A stretch of 64,000 nt of DNA, taken from assembly GCA_002683405.1 (NCBI GenBank), contig NYTH01000030.1, positions 33,300-97,299 on the forward strand, read 5' to 3'. Positions 8,442 through 16,882 of the stretch are shown in pieces. A model generated the notes under the pieces. It saw nothing but the letters and a program-made list of their open reading frames with translations. It was not told where the DNA came from and did no database searches. Origin of the DNA: Salinisphaeraceae bacterium. GTDB lineage: Bacteria > Pseudomonadota > Gammaproteobacteria > Nevskiales > Salinisphaeraceae. The position numbers and the translations under genes are program-made. Positions within the stretch are counted from its first letter, which is position 1, and each line of letters begins with the position of its first letter.

Positions 8442-9787
8442 TGCGCCTGCAGCACCTGCTATCCATTGTCCTGACGTTGGTCCTGGCGGCCCTGCTGGTC
8501 TGGGTGACGGACCGCTACAGCGCCAGCTTCGACTGGACCGCCGGCAATCGCGCCTCGCTCACCCAGGCCAGCCAGCGCGTGCTGGACGCCATGCCCGAGC
8601 CGATCCGCTTCGAGGCCTTCGCGTCGCCGGGACCGGCGCGACAGGACATCCGCCTGCAAATCGAGCGCTATCAGCGCGTGCGCGACGACATCGACCTGGA
8701 ATTTGTCGATCCGGCCCTCGCGCCGCGACGCTTGCGCGAACTCGGCGTGAATCAGGACGGCGAGGTGCGCGTGTTCTACCGCGGCCGCAACGAGCCGCTG
8801 CAGGATCTGTCGGAGCGCAATATCACGCAGGCGCTACAGCGCTTGTCCGGCAGCGGTGATCAGTGGGTGGTGTTCGTCAGTGGCCACGGCGAACGCGATC
8901 CGCTGGGCCGCAACGACGGCGACTACGGCACCCTCTCGGACGCACTCAAGGCGCAGGGCCTCAAGCCCCGGGAACTGACGCTGGCCGAATCGCCCGCCAT
9001 TCCCGACAACGCCGCCCTGCTGGTGCTGGCCAGCCCGCAAAGCAGCCTGCTCCCCGGCGAGGTGCAGATTATCCGCGACTACCTGGCGGCCGGCGGCAAC
9101 CTGCTCTGGCTGGACGATCCGGGCCCGCGCGTCGGGCTCGGGCCGCTGGCCGCTGCGCTGGGGCTGCAATGGCGTTCGGGCACGGCAATCTACCCGGACT
9201 TCCGCGAGCTGGGCACCGGGCACCCGGCCGTGGCGCTGGTGGTCGGCTATCCGCCGCATCCTATCACGCAGCGCCTGACCGGCATCACCCTCTTCCCCTT
9301 TGCGGCCGGCCTGGAAGCGCGCAGCGACTCGGACTGGAACAGCGCGCCGCTGCTGCGCACTCCGCCGCGCTCCTGGCTGGAAACCGGCGATCTGAGCGGG
9401 GCCGAGGTCGTTTTTGACGAGGCCGACGGCGATGCTGCCGGCCCGATCACGCTGGGCATGGCGCTGGAGCGGCGCCGTGCGGCCCCGGCCACGGCGAACG
9501 ACACCGACCGACCGGGGACGCAGCGCGCGGTGGTCATCGGCGACAGCGACTTCCTGACCAATGCCAACCTCAACGCGCAGGGCAATCGGGCGCTGGGCCT
9601 GAGCATCTTCCAGTGGCTCGCCGAGCGCGACGCCCAGATTGCCGTGGACGTGCCGCGGGCGCCTGACGCCAGCCTGCAGCTGCCGCCCTGGCAGGGCCAG
9701 CTTGTGTGGATGGTCTTCGTGGTGCTGCTGCCGCCGGCTCTGTTGGGGATCGGCCTGCTGCGCTGGTGGCTGCGGCGGCGCCGCTGA
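8441..9787 (+). CDS. GldG-family ABC-associated protein
   Basis: The 448-residue product has an N-terminal membrane anchor (MRLQHLLSIVLTLVLAALLV). A large extracytoplasmic domain follows, with the GldG-type hallmarks VVFVSGHGERD and YLAAGGNLLWLDDPGP, then a C-terminal membrane helix (LVWMVFVVLLPPALLGI) and a basic tail. Family members lie beside ABC-2 exporters in many bacteria, and their biochemical role is not established. The start is the ATG of TGATG at 8439-8443. The open frame extends 318 bases further up, but that part overlaps the permease and reads as shadow sequence. Confidence 0.87.
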   Translation: MRLQHLLSIVLTLVLAALLVWVTDRYSASFDWTAGNRASLTQASQRVLDAMPEPIRFEAFASPGPARQDIRLQIERYQRVRDDIDLEFVDPALAPRRLRELGVNQDGEVRVFYRGRNEPLQDLSERNITQALQRLSGSGDQWVVFVSGHGERDPLGRNDGDYGTLSDALKAQGLKPRELTLAESPAIPDNAALLVLASPQSSLLPGEVQIIRDYLAAGGNLLWLDDPGPRVGLGPLAAALGLQWRSGTAIYPDFRELGTGHPAVALVVGYPPHPITQRLTGITLFPFAAGLEARSDSDWNSAPLLRTPPRSWLETGDLSGAEVVFDEADGDAAGPITLGMALERRRAAPATANDTDRPGTQRAVVIGDSDFLTNANLNAQGNRALGLSIFQWLAERDAQIAVDVPRAPDASLQLPPWQGQLVWMVFVVLLPPALLGIGLLRWWLRRRR

Positions 9788-9789
9788 TC

Positions 9790-10710
9790 GTGCGGGGCCG
9801 GGCCAGACTCAACCTCGCGCTGCTTGTGCCGGTGGTGGCCCTGGCCGCCTGGTGGATCATCACCGCAGAGCGCGCCGGTACGGAACACGCCGCCACGCCG
9901 GCGTCTCTGACGGGGCTATCGGCAGAGGCGGTCACGCGTATCCAGATCACCCGGCCCGACGGCAGCGTAACCACTTTGCAGCGACAACCCGACGGCTGGC
10001 ATCTGCGGGCACCGGTCGCCGGCCGGGCCGAAGCCAGCGAGGTGGCGCCGCTGCTCAGGCTGGCCACGGCGCCGAGCCGTCGGCAAATCCCCGTGGACGC
10101 CATCGACCGCGTCCAGGCCGGCCTGCAGCCACCGGCGTGGCGCATCGGCGTGAATGACCAGCGGCTAGCCATCGGCGACAACATCGCCGTGGATAACCGG
10201 CGGTACGTGCAGATCGGCGACACCGTGCATCTTGTCGACGAGCCGGCCACTCAGGCGCTCGGACCGGACTACGCGCATTTTCTTGCCCGGCGACTGCTAC
10301 CCGAGGGCCTTGGTATCGCGTCCATCGACCTGCCGGATCATCGGATCACGCGGACCGGCAGCGGCACGCTGCAGATTGCCCCGACGCCGGCGGACATCAG
10401 CGGATCGGACCTGGCGAATACGATCGATGCCTGGTCGAGGGCCCGCGCGCTGTGGATCGAGCCTGCCGACAGCCCGCCCGAGGGACCGGCCGTGACGATT
10501 CGTCTGGACAATGGCGAACAGCGGCGGTTCATCGTCACCGCGCGGCAGCCCGCCCTGGCGCTGTACGCGCCGGATCAGGCCGTGACCTACCACCTGCCCG
10601 CGCACCAGGCCGCAGCGCTTCTGGACCTGCGTCACCCTGATAGCGTGGAAGCGGCTTCGCCGCTCAAGCGCACGCCCGACGTCGCTCTGCCGCCCGCGCC
10701 GACCCCCTGA
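9790..10710 (+). CDS. DUF4340-type periplasmic protein of the Gld-like ABC operon
   Basis: This 306-residue protein has one N-terminal membrane segment (NLALLVPVVALAAWWII) and a beta-rich extracytoplasmic region. It contains the repeated pattern VTRIQITRPDGSVTTLQRQPDGW, typical of DUF4340 proteins that accompany GldG-like genes. No catalytic motif is seen. I chose GTG 9790, two bases after the preceding stop; an upstream frame start at 9706 would bury the membrane segment. It ends in TGATG with mutM, so mutM is co-translated with this export operon. Confidence 0.78.
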   Translation: MRGRARLNLALLVPVVALAAWWIITAERAGTEHAATPASLTGLSAEAVTRIQITRPDGSVTTLQRQPDGWHLRAPVAGRAEASEVAPLLRLATAPSRRQIPVDAIDRVQAGLQPPAWRIGVNDQRLAIGDNIAVDNRRYVQIGDTVHLVDEPATQALGPDYAHFLARRLLPEGLGIASIDLPDHRITRTGSGTLQIAPTPADISGSDLANTIDAWSRARALWIEPADSPPEGPAVTIRLDNGEQRRFIVTARQPALALYAPDQAVTYHLPAHQAAALLDLRHPDSVEAASPLKRTPDVALPPAPTP

Positions 10711-11525
10711 TGCCCGAGCTCCCGGAGGTCGAAACCACGCGTCGCGGCATTGCGCCCGCCGTGATTGATCAGCGGGTCGACGCGGTTGATCTGCGTCAGC
10801 CAAGCCTGCGCTGGCCGGTGGACCCTGCGCTTGTGCGAGAGCTGCCCGGCAGGCGCATCACCTCGGTGACCCGGCGAGCCAAGTATCTGCTCTTTGCGGC
10901 CGGCGACAGGCATTTGATGATCCACCTGGGCATGTCCGGACGGCTGCGGCTGGTACCGGAACACCTGCCAGTCATGCCGCATGACCATCTGGATATCCGC
11001 CTGTCCTCCGGCCTGTTGATGCGTTATCACGACCCGCGCCGGTTCGGCTCGGCGCACTGGTTTGCCGGCCCCGTCGAGCAGCATCCCCTGATTCGGCATC
11101 TCGGCCCCGAGCCGCTGGGCGAAGAATTCGACGGCGATCATCTGTACCGGCTGTCGCGTACGCGCAGCGTGGCCGCCAAGCTGTTCATCATGAACAGCCA
11201 GGTGGTCGTCGGCGTCGGCAATATTTACGCCAGCGAAGCCCTGCACCAGGCCGGAATTCATCCCCTGCGGGCGGCGGGCCGAATCAGCCGCCTGCGCTAC
11301 CAAGCCCTGGCCGAAGCCATTCGGCAGGTCCTGGCGCGCGCCATCGAAGCGGGCGGAACCACGCTGCGGGACTATGTCGGGGTGGATGGAGGCCAGGGCT
11401 GGTTTCAGCTCGAGCTGGCCGTATATGGCAGGGCCGGCCGGCCCTGTCCTCGCGGCTGTGGTCCGATTCGTCAACGCCGCATCGGTCAGCGCGCGAGTTT
11501 TTTCTGCCCCGTCTGCCAGCGATAG
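10710..11525 (+). CDS. mutM: formamidopyrimidine-DNA glycosylase
   Basis: The 271-residue bifunctional glycosylase/AP lyase removes 8-oxoguanine and Fapy lesions in base-excision repair. The catalytic N-terminus MPELPEVETTRRGI (Pro2, Glu3), Lys58 in RRAKYL, and GVGNIYASE (Asn171) are intact. The C-terminal zinc finger reads PCPRGCGPI...FFCPVCQR, so its first cysteine pair is Cys246-x3-Cys250 instead of the usual C-x2-C; the second pair is Cys266-x2-Cys269. The gene overlaps the DUF4340 gene by one base (TGATG). Identity is certain, and the finger spacing is the oddity. Confidence 0.95.
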   Translation: MPELPEVETTRRGIAPAVIDQRVDAVDLRQPSLRWPVDPALVRELPGRRITSVTRRAKYLLFAAGDRHLMIHLGMSGRLRLVPEHLPVMPHDHLDIRLSSGLLMRYHDPRRFGSAHWFAGPVEQHPLIRHLGPEPLGEEFDGDHLYRLSRTRSVAAKLFIMNSQVVVGVGNIYASEALHQAGIHPLRAAGRISRLRYQALAEAIRQVLARAIEAGGTTLRDYVGVDGGQGWFQLELAVYGRAGRPCPRGCGPIRQRRIGQRASFFCPVCQR

Positions 11526-11607
11526 GCGGGGACGGCTTTCACCCTCATCGGCATGCATTCGTTTTCCGAACAGCGTTATGATGCCGGCTCGATCAACGAG
11601 ACATCGA

Positions 11608-12006
11608 ATGGATAACCGTTCAGACACAGAATCCGCGGAGCAGCTGCGGGCGCGCTCAGGGCAGTTTTCCGTGAGGGGTTTCTGGCAGAAACTCCGCGGG
11701 CAGGCCGGCCGCGCGGGCCATTCCGTGGTGCGCCACGCCCTGCAGCTGTATTACGCCGCACAGCGGCCGGATACCCCGGCCTGGGCCCGCCGCACGGCCT
11801 ACGGCGCGCTGGCCTATTTCATCCTGCCCACGGATCTCGTCCCCGACTTCATCGTGGCCGCCGGCTACACCGACGACCTGGGCGCGCTGGCGCTGGCCGT
11901 CAGTACGCTGGCCACCTACATTGACGACGATGTCCGGCAACAGGCGGACGAGCGCCTGGGCGACTGGTTCCCCACCACAGTCGACGAGCACTCAACGCGG
12001 GCCTAG
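11608..12006 (+). CDS. DUF1232 (YkvA-type) membrane protein
   Basis: This 132-residue protein carries the DUF1232 core AYFILPTDLVPDFIVAAGYTDD..., one hydrophobic hairpin with the LPxDLxPDF and DD motifs that define the family. Function is unknown. ATG 11608 (MDNRSDTESAEQL) is preferred. In-frame ATGs at 11578 and 11581 overlap a TATGAT sequence (11577-11582 region) that looks more like a -10 element, which would exclude them from the transcript. It lies 82 bases after mutM. Confidence 0.8.
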   Translation: MDNRSDTESAEQLRARSGQFSVRGFWQKLRGQAGRAGHSVVRHALQLYYAAQRPDTPAWARRTAYGALAYFILPTDLVPDFIVAAGYTDDLGALALAVSTLATYIDDDVRQQADERLGDWFPTTVDEHSTRA

Positions 12007-12032
12007 TGCCCTGGCAGGGGTAGGAACGATCA

Positions 12033-12068
12033 TGACGCCGCGCCTTGCATGCGGCGAATCCGGCGTCA
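12033..12068 (+). other. intergenic hairpin upstream of the EAL gene
   Basis: TGACGCCG (12033-12040) pairs perfectly with CGGCGTCA (12061-12068), with a further GCCGC/GCGGC pairing inside. No T-run follows, so it is not a standard terminator. It would lie in the 5' leader of the EAL gene or separate it from the DUF1232 gene. Confidence 0.4.
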
Positions 12069-12099
12069 GCGCGCCGGACAGCAAGTTCGGAAGCAATTA

Positions 12100-12876
12100 A
12101 TGAGCATGGATTCGCTAGATAGCCGGGCCCGGCCCACGGCCGACGAGCAGGGCTGGGCACCCGCCGATTTCAAGTTGACCATGGCCTTTCAGCCCATCGT
12201 CGACATGGCGGAAGGGACCATCTTTGCCCACGAGGCGCTGGTGCGTGGCCCCAACGGCGAGTCTGCGGCACACGTGCTGTCCGGCGTGCCCGCCGATTCG
12301 CAAAGCCGCTTCGACCAGCTCTGCCGGCGCCGGGCCATGGAACTGGCCGCCCGGCTCAACATCAGCGAGCGCATATCCATCAATTTCCAGCCGCTGCCCG
12401 AGAACAACCTCGAGCGCGGCATCATCCGCACGGTCAAGCTGGCGGATACCTTCGACCTGCCGCTATCGCAGCTGCTCTTCGAGATCACCGACAGCCATCG
12501 CACGACCAGCCTGGATTTCGTCAAGGAAGTCATTGGCGCGTATCAGGCCAACGGCCTGGCTACGGCGCTGGACAATTTCGGCAACGGTCTGGTCGAACTG
12601 AACGACCTGGAAATGGTCGCGCCGGACATCATCAAGCTTGATCGCGAACTGACGCACAACATCGACAGCAACCGCGTGCGGCAGATTTTCGTGAAGAGCG
12701 TGGTGGACGTGTGCAACGAGATCGACTGCCGCGTCATCGCCCAGGGCGTGGAGTCTCAGGCTGAGCTGGAATCGCTGCTCAGCTTCGGCATCACGCACTT
12801 CCAGGGCTACCTGCTGGCGCGGCCCAGCCTGGAATCGGTCGCAGAACTGGATAACGATCTACCCGCCGGACCCTGA
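12100..12876 (+). CDS. stand-alone EAL-domain protein (c-di-GMP phosphodiesterase-like)
   Basis: The 258-residue protein is a single EAL domain with a short N-terminal extension and no GGDEF, PAS or receiver domain. The EAL-type signature HEALVRG (Glu45), INFQP (Asn95), FEIT (Glu128), IKLD (Lys179), AQGVE (Glu218) and FQGY are present. The usual DDFGTG motif reads LDNFGNG, so the second metal-associated aspartate is Asn159. It may hydrolyse c-di-GMP weakly or act as a c-di-GMP sensor; activity cannot be judged from sequence. ATG 12100 has GGAAG nearby; an upstream in-frame start at 12049 adds only non-conserved residues. Confidence 0.85.
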   Translation: MSMDSLDSRARPTADEQGWAPADFKLTMAFQPIVDMAEGTIFAHEALVRGPNGESAAHVLSGVPADSQSRFDQLCRRRAMELAARLNISERISINFQPLPENNLERGIIRTVKLADTFDLPLSQLLFEITDSHRTTSLDFVKEVIGAYQANGLATALDNFGNGLVELNDLEMVAPDIIKLDRELTHNIDSNRVRQIFVKSVVDVCNEIDCRVIAQGVESQAELESLLSFGITHFQGYLLARPSLESVAELDNDLPAGP

Positions 12877-12889
12877 CCGGCTCGTGATC

Positions 12890-12909
12890 AACAGCCGGCG
12901 CCGGCTGTT
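12890..12909. terminator. palindromic bidirectional hairpin between convergent genes
   Basis: This 20-base stretch is a perfect palindrome (AACAGCCGGC and its complement) in the gap between the convergent EAL and DUF4126 genes. As RNA it would form an 8-bp stem with a 4-base loop on either strand. The T-run is missing, so terminator function is only likely. Confidence 0.5.
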
Positions 12910-12912
12910 CAG

Positions 12913-13578
12913 TCAGAACGGCCGGGGCTGATCCTGCGCGGCATCAGGCAGGGCCGCGGCGGCGGGCGCGGGCTCACCGGCCAGCCAATCGCGCAGACGC
13001 CGATACACGCGGGCCAGCGCCCGGAACAGCTTGGGCAGCAGCCAGATCATGAGCGCCAGCGCGCCAATCATGAGCACCAGCATCACTTCGGGATGGTGGA
13101 GCGCGGCCCAGACCCCGCCGATGACCATGACGTCTTCCGCAATCGACAGCGACCAGTTGCTGAACGGCTCGGGCGAGGTATTGACCAGCGCCCGCGTGCC
13201 GGCCTTGGTTGCGTGGCTGCCCGCCGCCATGCCGCCGCCCACCAGGCCAGCTGCAATCTCCAGCGCCGGGCCGGCTTCGCCGAATACCCCTGCGGCCAGC
13301 ATTGCGCCTGCCGGAATGCGCACAAACGTGTGCAGCGCATCCCAGCCCGTATCCACGCCGGGTACCTTGTCGGTAAAGAATTCCACGCAATACATCAGCC
13401 CGGCCGCGCCGATTACCATCGGGTGCTCGACCACCTGCAGCGCAGGCGGCAGTTCGGCGGTACCGCTGGCGCCCAGCAACCCGAGCGTCAACACGGCGGC
13501 ATACAGGTTCACGCCGCTGGCCCAGCCAACGCCGAGCGTCAGGGCCAGCATCGTGACGAGTTCGTGGTATTGGTCCAT
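12913..13578 (-). CDS. DUF4126 family membrane protein
   Basis: The 221-residue protein shows the DUF4126 pattern: a short N-terminal segment (LALTLGVGWASGVNLYAAV), Gly/Ala-rich membrane stretches, and the conserved KAGTRALVNTSPEPFSNW segment. It ends in a basic, proline-rich cytoplasmic tail. I count about five hydrophobic segments. No function is established for the family. It is a single gene, convergent with the EAL gene and divergent from the gene starting near 13726. Confidence 0.83.
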   Translation of the reverse strand: MDQYHELVTMLALTLGVGWASGVNLYAAVLTLGLLGASGTAELPPALQVVEHPMVIGAAGLMYCVEFFTDKVPGVDTGWDALHTFVRIPAGAMLAAGVFGEAGPALEIAAGLVGGGMAAGSHATKAGTRALVNTSPEPFSNWSLSIAEDVMVIGGVWAALHHPEVMLVLMIGALALMIWLLPKLFRALARVYRRLRDWLAGEPAPAAAALPDAAQDQPRPF

Positions 13579-13725
13579 CAGACGGTCCCTCCCGCACCAT
13601 GTCGGACGAGGATAGCCAATGGGTCTGAATAGAGCCTGAACAGCGCGGCCCGCCGCCGGTGGCGCTTTTCCCTTCTCCGCAGTTAGCGCTATGATTCAGG
13701 TCGGTTTGCCGTGCGGGCAATCCCC

Positions 13726-14373
13726 ATGAGTCCCACCTACATCATCGCTTTCTTCTTCGCCCTGGGCATTTTCTTCCTGCTCATGGCGCTGGTGCGCCTG
13801 CGCGTGCGGCGGCCGGCCGCGGCCGCACGCAGCGGCCTGACCGCTGTGCTTTTTCTCGGTCTCGGGGTGCTCGCCACCGGCGCCGGACTCAATCTCTGGA
13901 CCTATCACCGGCTGACCTTCGAGCAGCCCGTCGCCACGCTCGAGTTCGAGCAGGTCGGCCCCCGCATGTACCTCACCCGACTGGCCCAGCAGAACGGCGA
14001 GGAGCGGGTGTACGAAGTGGCGGGCGATCAATGGCAGCTGGAGGCCCGCGTGCTGAAATGGCAGGCGCCGGCCAACCTGATCGGCCTGAACGCGCAGTAC
14101 CGGCTCGAGCGGCTGACCGGGCGCTACGCCAACGTGGACGACGAACGCCAGAGCCTGCGCAGCGCGCACGATCTGGCGCACGAGCGAGGCCTGAATTTCT
14201 GGCAGCTTACTCAGCGCTACCCGCGCTGGCTGCCGATCGTGGACGCGCAGTACGGCAACGCGACCTTCATGCCCATGGCCGACACGGCGCGCTTCAACGT
14301 AAGCATGACGCAGTCGGGCCTCATTGCCCGCCCGGACAACGACGCCGCCCGCGCCGCGCTGCGGCGCTGGTAG
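13726..14373 (+). CDS. membrane-anchored protein of unknown function
   Basis: I do not recognise the family. The 215-residue product has two N-terminal membrane segments (YIIAFFFALGIFFLLMALV and AVLFLGLGVLATGAGLNLW) joined by a basic loop. A soluble domain of about 150 residues follows, with a YEVAGDQWQLEARVLKW strand pattern and a C-terminal GNATFMPM...TQSGLIARP part. A GTG at 13711 in the same frame is an alternative start. A TATGAT at 13690-13695 is a plausible -10 element, but no good -35 accompanies it. It ends 3 bases from the convergent thioesterase gene. Confidence 0.7.
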   Translation: MSPTYIIAFFFALGIFFLLMALVRLRVRRPAAAARSGLTAVLFLGLGVLATGAGLNLWTYHRLTFEQPVATLEFEQVGPRMYLTRLAQQNGEERVYEVAGDQWQLEARVLKWQAPANLIGLNAQYRLERLTGRYANVDDERQSLRSAHDLAHERGLNFWQLTQRYPRWLPIVDAQYGNATFMPMADTARFNVSMTQSGLIARPDNDAARAALRRW

Positions 14374-14376
14374 CGC

Positions 14377-14814
14377 TCAGCCGGCTTCCGGCGCGGCGGA
14401 CTCGAACAGCGCGTAGGCGCCACTGGCGTGCGCCACGAGCCGATCCGGATCGGACTGGCTGAAGACCTCGACCGCGAAATTCGCGCTTTTCCGCCCCAGA
14501 CGCAATATGCGGCTGCGCACGATCAGCCCGGTCGCGGCCGGACGCCGCAAAAAATCAATGCTCAGATGGCTGGTGACGCCGTACCGGCCGTGCTCGCTGG
14601 TGGCCATGACCGCGGCGTACATGGCCGAATCAACGGCGGTCATGATCACCGGCCCGGAAATGGTGCCGCCCAGCCGCGTCATGTGGGCCTGAAAGCCCAC
14701 CTCGATTTCGGCGAAACCCGCCCTCGCCTGCGTCACGCGAAAATCCATGTCGCGCGCCAGGCCCACGGTTTGGCGAATATGGTTTTCGATGGCCTGCGGC
14801 GAGTTCAACGACAT
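14377..14814 (-). CDS. PaaI-type hotdog-fold thioesterase
   Basis: This 145-residue single hotdog-domain protein has the PaaI/YigI pattern: MTRLGGTISGPVIMTAVDSAMYAAVMAT, where GG.ISG and the D at the start of the long helix mark the active-site region, followed by TSHLSIDFLRRP. Such enzymes hydrolyse acyl-CoA thioesters. The acyl substrate cannot be inferred. It is a separate minus-strand gene 23 bases from the TauE-like gene. Confidence 0.82.
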   Translation of the reverse strand: MSLNSPQAIENHIRQTVGLARDMDFRVTQARAGFAEIEVGFQAHMTRLGGTISGPVIMTAVDSAMYAAVMATSEHGRYGVTSHLSIDFLRRPAATGLIVRSRILRLGRKSANFAVEVFSQSDPDRLVAHASGAYALFESAAPEAG

Positions 14815-14837
14815 TCACTATCCCCTTTCATTCGGTA

Positions 14838-15578
14838 CTAAGCGGACATTAGCATCCCGCGCAGGCCGTCCCAGGCCAGCTTGATCGCCAGCAGCGCAAG
14901 GATGAGGCGGAACACGCGGCGAAAGCCCTGCTCGTCAAACACGTTGACCAGACGCCGCCCCACCAGCGTTCCCACAATCACGGCCAGCGCCATGGGCAGC
15001 AGCAGCGGCGTGTGCGCCAGCAGGCTGTCCCCGTGCAGCCAGAAAGCGGCAATCTTCACCAGGTAGGCCAGCGACTGGCACACCGCCATGGTGGCAATGA
15101 CCGTCTCCTTGGACCACTGCTCGCGCAGGAAGAACGGCGCGATGAGCAGCCCGGTCGCGCCCGTGACCATACCGACACCACCGGCGACGGCGCCGGACAA
15201 CAGCAGCCCGGCGGGGCCCTGAAGGCGCAGCCTCGCGAGCCAGCCCGGCCACATCGCCAGCACGATGAATCCGGCCATGAACAGCCGCAGGGCATCGGCA
15301 TCGAAGCCGGCCACCAGCGGCAACGCGAGGAAGGGCGCCGGCAGCGCGGTCACCATGAACAGCAGGCAGCCCCGCCAGTCCACGTGACCCAGGTAGGCAA
15401 AAGTACGCGAGGCGTTGGAGACCAGCTGCACACCGGCATGCAGCGGCACCGCTACCCCGGGCGCCAGCCCGGCGGCGTAGAGCACGGCAATCAGCAGCGT
15501 GCCGCCGCCCAGGCCGGTCATGCCCGACAATACGGCCGCGAAGAAGGCCGCCAGCGTCAGCAGGCCCGGCAGCGTCAA
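14838..15578 (-). CDS. TauE/SafE-family anion exporter
   Basis: The 246-residue membrane protein has eight or so hydrophobic segments and two glycine-rich family motifs, SGMTGLGGGTLL near the N-terminus and GGVGMVTGATGLLIAPF in the second half. Family members export sulfite, sulfoacetate or related organic anions. I chose TTG 15576-15578, which overlaps the rsmB stop (TTGA). The open frame continues 78 codons upstream, but that part is inside rsmB and is arginine-rich shadow sequence. Co-translation with rsmB is likely from the overlap. Confidence 0.8.
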   Translation of the reverse strand: MTLPGLLTLAAFFAAVLSGMTGLGGGTLLIAVLYAAGLAPGVAVPLHAGVQLVSNASRTFAYLGHVDWRGCLLFMVTALPAPFLALPLVAGFDADALRLFMAGFIVLAMWPGWLARLRLQGPAGLLLSGAVAGGVGMVTGATGLLIAPFFLREQWSKETVIATMAVCQSLAYLVKIAAFWLHGDSLLAHTPLLLPMALAVIVGTLVGRRLVNVFDEQGFRRVFRLILALLAIKLAWDGLRGMLMSA

Positions 15579-16882
15579 TCGCCCGCAGACCGCTTGCGCA
15601 GCCGGACGTAGTAAAACCCGTCCATATCGCGTTCGCCGGGCGCAATTCGGCGTCCGTGCGTGTCCGCCTCGCCCCAACCGTGATCGGAAATCGGCAGTTC
15701 TGCGCCGTCCGGGCAGCCCGCCAGAAACGAAGCCGCCACGGTACTGCCCTCGGCTTGCAGCAGGGAACAGGTGGCATAAAGCAGCACGCCGCCGGGCGCG
15801 AGCAGGGGCCAAAGGGCCCGCAATAGCGCCTGCTGGCGCTCTGCCAGGGCCGTCACATCATCGGCCCGACGCAGCCACTTGATATCAGGATGACGGCGGA
15901 TGACCCCAGTGCCGGTACAGGGGGCATCCACCAGAATCCGGTCGAACGGCTCGCCCGACCACCAGTTATCCGGCGTGGTCGCGTCAGCCGGCCGGACATC
16001 CGCCTGCACACCCAGCCGATCCAGCGTGGCCTGCAGGCTCTCGCAGCGTGCCGGACTGATATCGAGTGCCGTCACCCGGCAGTCCTGCATCTCCAGCAGA
16101 TGCGCCGTCTTGCCGCCGGGGGCCGCGCAGGCGTCCAGGACCCGCATGCCGGGGCCCGGCGCAAGCAGCGGTGCGGCCAGCTGCGCCGCCGCGTCCTGGA
16201 CCGACACGTCTCCGGCCGCGAAGCCCGGCAGGCGGTCGACCGCCATGGGCTGGGCCAGCGTGACGGCGTCGGGCACGCCCGGTACCGGCATCGCCTGGAT
16301 AGACGCCTTTGACAGTACTTCAAGATAGGCCGACACGGTGGTCCGACGGCGGTTGACGCGCAGCGTCATGGGCGCCTGGCGATTGTTTCGGTCAAGAATA
16401 TCGGGGCCACGGCCGGGCCAATCCTGCTCGATCGCGCGGTCCAGCCAGCCGGGATGGGAGTACCGGACCTGCGGATCGGCCGGTACGCCGGCCTCGAGCG
16501 CTTCGGCCTCTCGCTGATAGCGCCGCAGCAGGGCATTGATCAGCCCGCGCAGCCCCTTGAGCTTCAGAACCGGCGCGGCCGCCACCGTGGCGTGCACAGC
16601 CGCGTGGGCGGGCACGCGGAGTGACCGAAGCTGGAACAGCCCGACACACAGCAGGGCGGCCGCCAGCGCGGGCGGTCGCCGCTTGACCATGCCGTCCAGC
16701 AGGGCGTTGAGCAGCCGCCAGTCACGCAGCACCCCGTAGCTCATGGCCGCGGCCAGCGCGCCGTCGGCCGCGTTCAGCCCGGCGCAGTGCGCGCCGAGGG
16801 CATCGTCCAGGCTGCGGCCGTCCATGACGGCCGCGACGGCCCGCGCCGCCGCCGCGCGGGCTGGCGCGCCGGCGTCACTCAA
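15575..16882 (-). CDS. rsmB: 16S rRNA (cytosine-967-C5)-methyltransferase
   Basis: The 435-residue enzyme has an N-terminal NusB-like RNA-binding domain (residues 1-140) and a C-terminal SAM-dependent Rossmann methyltransferase domain. The SAM loop LDACAAPGGKT, the DAPCTGTGVIRRHPDIKW motif and the YATCSLL nucleophile motif are intact. It methylates C967 of 16S rRNA. It overlaps fmt by 8 bases and belongs to the def-fmt-rsmB unit that is conserved in gammaproteobacteria. Confidence 0.95.
   Translation of the reverse strand: MSDAGAPARAAAARAVAAVMDGRSLDDALGAHCAGLNAADGALAAAMSYGVLRDWRLLNALLDGMVKRRPPALAAALLCVGLFQLRSLRVPAHAAVHATVAAAPVLKLKGLRGLINALLRRYQREAEALEAGVPADPQVRYSHPGWLDRAIEQDWPGRGPDILDRNNRQAPMTLRVNRRRTTVSAYLEVLSKASIQAMPVPGVPDAVTLAQPMAVDRLPGFAAGDVSVQDAAAQLAAPLLAPGPGMRVLDACAAPGGKTAHLLEMQDCRVTALDISPARCESLQATLDRLGVQADVRPADATTPDNWWSGEPFDRILVDAPCTGTGVIRRHPDIKWLRRADDVTALAERQQALLRALWPLLAPGGVLLYATCSLLQAEGSTVAASFLAGCPDGAELPISDHGWGEADTHGRRIAPGERDMDGFYYVRLRKRSAGD

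Noticed and set aside
15579..15812. An N-terminal extension of 78 codons for the TauE-like exporter
   Set aside because: It lies in the rsmB coding sequence, is Arg-rich and precedes the first membrane helix without a plausible start signal.
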